Source: Chloroflexota bacterium (GTDB lineage: Bacteria > Chloroflexota > Limnocylindria > Limnocylindrales > CSP1-4). From it: a stretch of 18,167 bases of DNA. The translations under genes and the position numbers were made by a program. Positions within the stretch are counted from its first letter, which is position 1. Each line of letters begins with the position of its first letter. Positions 14,052 to 18,167 of the stretch are shown piece after piece. The notes under the pieces were generated by a model that worked only from the letters and a program-made list of their open reading frames with translations, was not told where the DNA came from and searched no databases. The stretch is from NCBI GenBank assembly GCA_021785115.1, contig JAJYGO010000477.1, positions 1-18,167 on the forward strand, read 5' to 3'.

Positions 14052-14079
14052 GCGATCCCCGGGGCGCGATCCCCGGGGC
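14052..14079. repeat. 14-bp tandem repeat, each unit holding the palindrome CCCCGGGG
   Basis: GCGATCCCCGGGGC occurs twice without a gap (14052-14065 and 14066-14079). It sits in the 155-bp gap between the methyltransferase-like gene's stop (14094) and the DsbA-like gene. The two 8-bp palindromes can form small hairpins or pair with each other. They could be a terminator for the upstream unit or a binding site; no T-run follows. Confidence 0.85.
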
Positions 14080-14093
14080 GCGACCGACTCCGA

Positions 14094-15512
14094 TCAGGGA
14101 CGGCGGCGTGCGAGCCAGCAGGCGGGGCCGGACGCACGTGGCGCGGCCGGCTGGAGGCTCGTCACGCGTTCGTCCGAGGCCAGTGCATCGCCGGCGAGCG
14201 GCCACTCCGCGAGCAGCCACGCGCCACGCTCCAGGGCGGCGACCGCTGCGCGCAGCGCCTCGAGCCGGGCCGCGTCGCCGGACGCCTCCGGATCTGCCGC
14301 CACGATCGCGACGCGATACCGGCCGACCGGGAGGAGCCCGATCTCGTCCGCCCCGACCAGGTCCCAGGCGAACGGCCCCTGGAGGATGCCGGGCTGCGGT
14401 GACGGCCCGAGCCAGGCGGCGGGCCCCGGCGCGGCCCGCTGCGTGACCTGCGCGACCCAGGCCCGCTCCCGCTCCAGGTCCTCGCGGCGTCGGCGGCGGA
14501 GGGCGTCGTTGCGCCGGTCTGCCTCGGCGCGCAGTCGGGCGATCCGCGCCGGCGAGGCGTCCGTACCGGCACCCACCAGGGTGGCGCCGGCATCGAGCAG
14601 CCGTCCCTCGGGGAGCGACGAGGAACCGGGTCCGTCGGCCGCCTCGCGCGGGGCCTCGGAACCGTCACGCGGTTCGTCGGCGGCGCCCGGTCCGGAAGCC
14701 TGGACCGGCACGGTCACGGTGCCGGGCCCGGGACCCAGTGCGGAGGCAGGCCGCACCGCCGGTTCCGCCGGCAGCGGCGCGCCGAGCGGCCGGCCCGTGC
14801 GCGCGGCCAGGGCGGCGAGCGCGGCGGTCGTCGACGCGAGGGAGGGACCGGCCACCAGGAGCACGGCGGGCCCGATCCGCCCGATCGCGTCTGCCCACGT
14901 GTCCAGCGACTCGCCCGATGGGAGGGACCGCCCGGAGCCGTCCACCACGACCCCGGTCCACGTCTCGAGCCCGGTCTCCATCGCCGCGCGGGTGGCGGCT
15001 TCGCTCTCGGCGATGGTCCCCATTCCCTCGATGCGGATGACCTCGGCACCGGCGTCGGCCAGCATGCCGGCGTGCGCGCGATGCTCCTCCGAGGACGTCG
15101 CGCCGCCCGGTGCCGTCTCCGACGTGCCGATCCCCTCCAGGGGCAGGACCGAGGCGGCCAGCCGCAGCCGGGGCGCGGGCTCGCCGTTGCGTGCCGGCCT
15201 CGACGCGTCGTCCGCCTCGTCCGCGGCCTGGCGGACGAGATCCAGCGCGATGCCGATCCACTCGCGGCCCCGTCGCGCGGCGCCCAGCCGCGACAGCGCC
15301 CGGCGGTGGAGTGCGCCGGTGGGTGCCGTCAGCACGTCACTGCCGGCCAGGGCCAGGTCGCGCAGCAGGGCGCGGACGGCGGCCGGCTCGCGGATCGCGG
15401 GCGGCGCGGCACCGGGCGTGGGGCGCAGCACGATCCCGCGACGCGCGAGCTCCGGCCCCGGGTCCCCGTCCAGGACGAGGACGGGTCGCTCGGAGCTGCG
15501 CAGGGCCGGCAT
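14094..15512 (-). CDS. Degenerate homocysteine S-methyltransferase-like protein
   Basis: A 472-residue protein whose first 330 residues follow the homocysteine S-methyltransferase/MmuM TIM barrel: LVLDGDPGPELARRGI at the N-terminus (family DGG-GTEL-RRG), VLTAPTGALHRRALSRLG, HAGMLADAGAEVIRIEGMGTIAESEAATRAAMETG and TWTGVVVDGSG. The catalytic zinc ligands are gone. The family's NC-x-x-P strand reads LLVAGPS near Ala221, and GGCCGT-x-P reads GAGTDASP at 314-321, so the paired Cys are Gly316 and Thr317. The only Cys is near residue 466. Residues about 240-300 are low-complexity Pro/Gly/Ala/Glu. A charged helix (LRRRRREDLERERAW) and a roughly 120-residue C-terminal domain of unknown kind follow. 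It cannot be a normal methyltransferase; a regulatory or structural role is inferred. ATG 15512 starts 9 nt after the DUF2203 stop, suggesting one operon. Confidence 0.75.
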   Translation of the reverse strand: MPALRSSERPVLVLDGDPGPELARRGIVLRPTPGAAPPAIREPAAVRALLRDLALAGSDVLTAPTGALHRRALSRLGAARRGREWIGIALDLVRQAADEADDASRPARNGEPAPRLRLAASVLPLEGIGTSETAPGGATSSEEHRAHAGMLADAGAEVIRIEGMGTIAESEAATRAAMETGLETWTGVVVDGSGRSLPSGESLDTWADAIGRIGPAVLLVAGPSLASTTAALAALAARTGRPLGAPLPAEPAVRPASALGPGPGTVTVPVQASGPGAADEPRDGSEAPREAADGPGSSSLPEGRLLDAGATLVGAGTDASPARIARLRAEADRRNDALRRRRREDLERERAWVAQVTQRAAPGPAAWLGPSPQPGILQGPFAWDLVGADEIGLLPVGRYRVAIVAADPEASGDAARLEALRAAVAALERGAWLLAEWPLAGDALASDERVTSLQPAAPRASGPACWLARRRP

Positions 15513-15521
15513 CCGCGGCAG

Positions 15522-15920
15522 TCAGGCGAGGTCGGACAGTGCGCGCCGACCCGAGAACCCCGCCGACAGCTCGTGCCACCAGCCGACCTGGTCCTCACCC
15601 AGCCGCCAGCAGAGCCAGACCTGCCGGCCCGACACCAGGGCCGGGAAGTCGACCAGGCCGGACCGGATGTCGCGCAGCGTGATTCCCCAGGCGTCGACCT
15701 GGGCGACGGCCTGCTCCATGCGGCCGACGAGCTCGCGGATGCGCGCCTCGTGCACCGGTCGGCGGGCGTCCGCCTCGGGAGAGCCGTCCGATGCCAGCGT
15801 CTCGCGGAACTCCCGCTGCTCCTGCGCGAGCGCGGCCCGGTCCGCCTTCAGCTGCTCGAGGACGGGGCGGAGCTCGCGGAGCCGCTCGTTGGCGGCGTCG
15901 ATGTCGTAGAAGCGCGCCAT
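15522..15920 (-). CDS. DUF2203 family protein
   Basis: A 132-residue protein matching DUF2203: a helical N-terminal half (DAANERLRELRPVLEQLKAD, then a second long helix ending RMEQAVAQVDAWG) and the diagnostic C-terminal run GITLRDIRSGLVDFPALVSGR, VWLCWRLGEDQVGWWHELSAGFSGRR. Family length is about 120-135, so it is complete. Function of the family is unknown; no metal or nucleotide motif is evident and it is soluble. ATG 15920 is 13 nt after the response-regulator stop and its own stop is 9 nt before the methyltransferase-like gene, so these three probably share a transcript. Confidence 0.9.
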   Translation of the reverse strand: MARFYDIDAANERLRELRPVLEQLKADRAALAQEQREFRETLASDGSPEADARRPVHEARIRELVGRMEQAVAQVDAWGITLRDIRSGLVDFPALVSGRQVWLCWRLGEDQVGWWHELSAGFSGRRALSDLA

Positions 15921-15933
15921 GCGCCGGATTCTC

Positions 15934-16698
15934 TCAGGCTTCCGGTCGCCCGGCCTCCACGGGACCCGGAGCTTCGTCCCCGTCCTCCTCGGACCCCGCG
16001 TCCGCCTCCGGTGTCCAGTGCGTGTCGAGCAGGTAGCCGATCCCCTGGAAGGTCCGGATCGGGCCGCTCGACCCGACCGGGATCCGGAGCTTGCGGCGCA
16101 GCCGGCTCACCCAGATCCGCAGGTAGTTGAACTCGCTCCGGTACTGGGGACCCCAGACGGCCGTCAGCAGCTGTGTGTGCAGCACCACGCGGTCCGCGTG
16201 GGTGGCGAGTTCCTGGAGCAGCAGCCACTCCGTGCGGGTGAGCGCGAGCCGCTCGCCGGCCCGGGCGACCGTGCGGCGCCCCAGGTCGATCTCGATGTCC
16301 GCGACCTGCACCACGCGGGCGGGTCCCACCGGGGTCCGGCGCAGCACCGCGCGGACGCGCGCCGCGACCTCGTCCGGGTGGAACGGCTTCGCGATGTAGT
16401 CGTCCGCCCCCTGGTCCAGGCCGCCTGCGATCTCGCCCGGCATCCCCCTGGCGGTCAGCAGGATGACCGGGACCGGCGAGATGGCGCGGAGCTTGTGGAG
16501 CACGGTCAGCCCGTCGAGGTCGGGCATCATGATGTCCAGGAGCACCAGGTCCGGGTGAAGGTGCTCGAAAGCCGCGAGCGCGGCGTTGCCCCCGGCTGCG
16601 GTCTCGACCTCGAAGCCCTGGTCTGCAAGGGCCGCGGAGACGAGCTTGCCGACCCACGGCTCGTCGTCGACGACCAGCACGAGGCGCTTCGATCGCAC
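15934..16698 (-). CDS. OmpR/KdpE-type response regulator
   Basis: A 254-residue two-domain regulator. The receiver (about 4-118) has acidic pocket Asp11, Asp12, phospho-acceptor Asp55 (LLDIMMPDLDG), Thr82 and Lys104 (KPF), all intact. The winged-helix DNA-binding domain (about 130-228) ends in the recognition helix SEFNYLRIWVSRLRRKL and the wing IRTFQGIGYLLD, closest in character to KdpE. An acidic disordered tail of about 25 residues (ADAGSEEDGDEAPG) follows. The GTG at 16698 is chosen over the upstream frame opening at 16842 because AAGGAGGAGG precedes it by 2-6 nt and the receiver begins there. No histidine kinase gene is adjacent in the window, so it is an orphan here. It may autoregulate; no operator was identified. 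Confidence 0.95.
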   Translation of the reverse strand: MRSKRLVLVVDDEPWVGKLVSAALADQGFEVETAAGGNAALAAFEHLHPDLVLLDIMMPDLDGLTVLHKLRAISPVPVILLTARGMPGEIAGGLDQGADDYIAKPFHPDEVAARVRAVLRRTPVGPARVVQVADIEIDLGRRTVARAGERLALTRTEWLLLQELATHADRVVLHTQLLTAVWGPQYRSEFNYLRIWVSRLRRKLRIPVGSSGPIRTFQGIGYLLDTHWTPEADAGSEEDGDEAPGPVEAGRPEA

Positions 16699-16710
16699 TC
16701 CCTCCTCCTT
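16699..16710 (-). promoter_or_regulatory. Purine-rich ribosome-binding site of the response regulator
   Basis: Minus-strand AAGGAGGAGG then GA precedes GTG 16698. It offers two overlapping registers of AGGAGG, and it decides the start against the longer upstream frame. It shows that leadered genes with good Shine-Dalgarno sequences coexist with leaderless genes here. Confidence 0.75.
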
Positions 16711-16871
16711 CCCTGGCAGGGACGCGTGTCTTGGCCGTGGCGCAATGGTAGTGCGCCGCAGAAGCCCGTTGTGACCCCGGCGACAACCATCCGGCGCGCG
16801 TCGAGCCTCCGGTGGATCCCGGGGCGACCGTCCGGCGCGCACCGCCCTGCCGGGCCCGCTACCCTGTCTCC
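16711..16871. other. Intergenic, divergent promoter region of regulator and tRNA-Lys
   Basis: No gene was found. On the minus strand TACCAT (16750-16745) is a possible -10 for the response regulator. The same place on the plus strand (16736-16765) reads like the 5' third of a tRNA, with a D-arm GCGC-AATGGTAG-TGCGC, but lacks any anticodon or T-arm. Nothing else was recognised. Confidence 0.4.
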
Positions 16872-16947
16872 GGGCCGGTAGCTCAGCGGTCAGAGCAGGG
16901 GGCTTTTAACCCTCGTGTCCTGGGTTCGAATCCCAGCCGGCTCACCA
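16872..16947 (+). tRNA. tRNA-Lys (anticodon UUU), CCA encoded
   Basis: A full cloverleaf is readable. The acceptor stem is GGGCCGG paired with CCGGCTC (one G-U), discriminator A16944 and encoded CCA 16945-16947. The D-arm is GCTC-AGCGGTCA-GAGC. The anticodon stem is GGGGG with CCCTC and the loop CTTTTAA gives anticodon TTT. The variable loop is GTGTC. The T-arm is CTGGG-TTCGAAT-CCCAG. Length without CCA is 73. It is transcribed divergently from the response regulator. Confidence 0.97.
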
Positions 16948-16997
16948 CCGTGGTGCGCGTGTCGCCGCTGACCACTGCGACCCACACGACGCGTGCC

Positions 16998-17028
16998 GGC
17001 GAAGGCAAACGGGTCTCAGGCCTTCGCC
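16998..17028 (+). terminator. Possible tRNA-Lys terminator hairpin
   Basis: GGCGAAGGC (16998-17006) and GCCTTCGCC (17020-17028) form a perfect 9-bp stem with a 13-nt loop, 50 nt after the tRNA. No T-run follows (CTGGGTAAGAG), so termination may need a factor. Confidence 0.45.
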
Positions 17029-17044
17029 CTGGGTAAGAGTCAGT

Positions 17045-17073
17045 TTGGTGATTCGATAGATTGCCTCTTATCC
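17045..17073 (+). promoter_or_regulatory. Candidate promoter in an AT-richer patch
   Basis: TTGGTG (17045-17050), a 17-bp spacer and TTATCC (17068-17073; TATCCA with an 18-bp spacer) lie in the least GC-rich stretch of this region. A start near 17081 would give a leader of about 20 nt before the ATG at 17101. Confidence 0.4.
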
Positions 17074-17100
17074 AGTGGCGGCCCTGAGTCGGGGTTCAGG

Positions 17101-17364
17101 ATGGCGAAGCACGGACGAACACGGGGCGGTCGGGGGCCCGTGACATGGGGCGGTCCAGCGCTGTGGGTCGAGGAACACCGGCCCTTCGACAGCCCCTACT
17201 TCGGGCCGATCCCCTCCATCCACGGGATCGCGGACGCAGCGCCGACGGGCGCCACAGGCGGACGCCGTTCGGACAGGCCGCGGCGAGGTGTGCTCACTCC
17301 GCTGTCTCGCGCCGCACGCACCCTGTGGTCCGCCCTCCGACGACCGACTGCGCCACCGCGGTAG
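17101..17364 (+). CDS. Small hypothetical protein
   Basis: An 87-residue basic ORF starting MAKHGRTRGGRGPVTWGG, with an aromatic and Pro-rich middle (RPFDSPYFGPIPSIHGI) and an Arg-rich end (SRAARTLWSALRRPTAPPR). No family is recognised, and no membrane segment or metal motif is visible. In its favour: a candidate promoter 28 nt upstream, an ATG start and tandem hairpins right after the stop. Against: a weak ribosome-binding site and softer codon bias than neighbours. The frame is open upstream to 16993 but only the ATG is supported. It lies between tRNA-Lys and a convergent lipoprotein gene, a typical place for recently acquired small genes. Confidence 0.4.
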   Translation: MAKHGRTRGGRGPVTWGGPALWVEEHRPFDSPYFGPIPSIHGIADAAPTGATGGRRSDRPRRGVLTPLSRAARTLWSALRRPTAPPR

Positions 17365-17368
17365 GCTT

Positions 17369-17400
17369 CCCGCCCCTGGGCGGGCCGGACGAAAGGTCCG
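17369..17400. terminator. Tandem hairpins between convergent genes
   Basis: CCCGCC/GGCGGG (17369-17384, loop CCTG) is followed at once by CGGAC/GTCCG (17386-17400, loop GAAAG). They lie 5 nt after the small ORF's stop and 19 nt before the lipoprotein gene's stop on the other strand, a good position for a bidirectional terminator. U-tracts are lacking. Confidence 0.5.
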
Positions 17401-17418
17401 ATGCGCAGGCCGGGGCGC

Positions 17419-17874
17419 TCAGGGGGCGCAGTCGCCGGGTGCACCGGTGCCGGGAGCGGGCCCGATGGGCTCGGGACCCGTCCAGATATCAAGACGCCCG
17501 CAGGAGAGATCTACGCGCGCGGCGTCGCCCCGTGCGCCGCCCTCGCCGTTGGGCAGAGACCACGACCACGTATCGCCAGCGTGGACGGTCATCGAGGTGA
17601 GCAGACGCCCGCTCGGGGTGCGTGCCTCGACCACCCAGGGCAGGGGTGGGAGAGAGGCCGTGATGGGGTCCTGGTAGCCGCCGGGCGCCACGGTCTCGAT
17701 GGCCGTGCCGTTGACCACGAGCGTCACCGGGAGGATCGTCCCGTTGGCGATGCTGAGGCCGGGCGACTGCGCGGCCGACGAGGCTGGAGGTCCCGCCGAC
17801 CCGCAGGCCGCCCCGAGCAGCGCGGCGGCCAGCACCACCGCCTGTACCCTATGGCTGTGCTCGGTCCGGCTCAC
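17419..17874 (-). CDS. Small secreted lipoprotein, unknown function
   Basis: A 151-residue protein with a lipoprotein signal: a basic start (VSRTEHSHR), a hydrophobic core (VQAVVLAAALLGAAC) and lipobox LGAA-Cys, followed by GSAGPPASS. The mature part is beta-rich (LSIANGTILPVTLVVNGTAIETVAPGG; LPWVVEARTPSGRLLTSMTVHAGDTWSW). It has two further Cys (LSCGRLD and the C-terminal GDCAP), which could form a disulfide. It resembles small Ig-like lipoproteins, with no specific family assigned. GTG 17874 is chosen as the first start giving a proper signal peptide; the frame continues upstream to 17922 but would bury the signal. It follows the restriction gene on the same strand at a 74-bp distance. Confidence 0.75.
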   Translation of the reverse strand: MSRTEHSHRVQAVVLAAALLGAACGSAGPPASSAAQSPGLSIANGTILPVTLVVNGTAIETVAPGGYQDPITASLPPLPWVVEARTPSGRLLTSMTVHAGDTWSWSLPNGEGGARGDAARVDLSCGRLDIWTGPEPIGPAPGTGAPGDCAP

Positions 17875-17948
17875 GTCCCCTGGACGTAGCGTAGGCGCTG
17901 CGGGTTCCCGGCGGCCGGCCATTGCCCACCTGCAGCCGAAGTCCGCTC

Positions 17949-18167
17949 TCAGTAATGCTCCCGCACGTACGCGTACGCGCGGTCATACAGGTCGCCGGTC
18001 GGCGGCAGGCCGCTCCGGCTGAGCACGAGCCGCAACTGCCGGCGCACCTCGCGGTCGCCGGGCTGGCTCTCCTGCCAGCCGGTGCCCCGGATGGGCCGCA
18101 CGATGGCGTCGATCTCCTCGGCCACGTGCTCGATGATCACGGGGGTCCCCGGCGGGGCGTACTCGGC
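17949..18167 (-). CDS. hsdR: Type I restriction endonuclease subunit R, C-terminal end (partial)
   Basis: Seventy-two codons open to the right edge and ending in TGA at 17949. The sequence matches the C-terminal DUF3387-type helical region of HsdR: VIIEHVAEEIDAIVR, GTGWQESQPGDREVRRQLR and the final DLYDRAYAYVREHY, which is the family's usual terminus. HsdR is the ATP-dependent translocase and nuclease of type I restriction-modification complexes; its motor and nuclease domains would lie beyond the window. The in-frame GTG at 18140 is an internal codon, not the start, because upstream codons (AEYAPPGTP) continue the family sequence. The rest of the system (hsdM, hsdS) is expected further right. 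Confidence 0.85.
   Translation of the reverse strand, partial: AEYAPPGTPVIIEHVAEEIDAIVRPIRGTGWQESQPGDREVRRQLRLVLSRSGLPPTGDLYDRAYAYVREHY

Noticed and set aside
12448..15909. 1153-codon open frame on the plus strand
   Set aside because: It spans several minus-strand genes with clear domains (DsbA-like, methyltransferase-like, DUF2203) and is Ser/Arg/Ala-rich noise.
16736..16810. A second complete tRNA gene
   Set aside because: Only a D-arm-like hairpin exists. No anticodon stem, no TTCGA T-loop and no pairing acceptor 3' strand can be found.
16930..18167. Attachment-site direct repeat of the tRNA-Lys 3' end
   Set aside because: Only short matches such as CCAGCCGG near 18076 were seen, too short to be meaningful.
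1..18167. CRISPR array, insertion sequence or prophage genes
   Set aside because: No regularly spaced repeats, transposase, integrase or phage structural motifs were found on either strand.

Overview
This is an 18.2-kb window of very GC-rich bacterial chromosome with tight gene packing and frequent GTG, TTG and probably CTG starts. The gene set (a GAF/GGDEF protein with an HTH head, DUF2203, a ThiN-YkoEDC thiamine cluster, a PIG-L deacetylase) and the repeated TANNNT-(6 to 8 nt)-start-codon pattern of leaderless genes suggest a Terrabacteria lineage. I favour a GC-rich Chloroflexota (Limnocylindria/Thermomicrobia-like) over an Actinomycetota, but this is inference from gene content only. No taxonomic marker is in the window.

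Layout. (1) 1-4847 is all minus strand. It holds a large diguanylate cyclase running off the left edge (HTH, four GAF domains, GGDEF with intact I-site), a small membrane protein, a roughly 300-bp intergenic stretch with a cluster of DnaA-box-like 9-mers, a PQQ-repeat-like protein and a YbaK-type aminoacyl-tRNA deacylase. (2) 4909-11003 is all plus strand. It holds a HAD phosphatase, a TPP riboswitch with a strong downstream hairpin, the operon thiN-ykoE-ykoD-ykoC (thiamine pyrophosphokinase plus an ECF-type importer, with coupled starts), a Bcp/PrxQ peroxiredoxin and a LmbE/PIG-L deacetylase. (3) 11013-16698 is all minus strand. Read in transcription order, it holds an orphan OmpR-type response regulator, a DUF2203 protein, a degenerate homocysteine S-methyltransferase homologue without its zinc cysteines, a membrane-anchored DsbA-like thioredoxin-fold protein and a 625-residue membrane-anchored coiled-coil protein of unknown function. 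(4) 16872-18167 looks like an accessory boundary. It holds tRNA-Lys(UUU), a small hypothetical ORF, a lipoprotein and the C-terminal end of a type I restriction HsdR subunit running off the right edge.

How the genes work together. The best-defined unit is thiamine salvage: TPP sensed by the riboswitch controls import (YkoEDC) and pyrophosphorylation (ThiN). The observations I rate highest are the loss of all catalytic cysteines in the methyltransferase homologue, the fusion of a DNA-binding HTH to a feedback-inhibitable diguanylate cyclase, a Walker-B Asp-to-Tyr change in one half of YkoD, the phased DnaA-box cluster, and the recurrent leaderless promoter pattern. I see no CRISPR array, prophage or insertion sequence.
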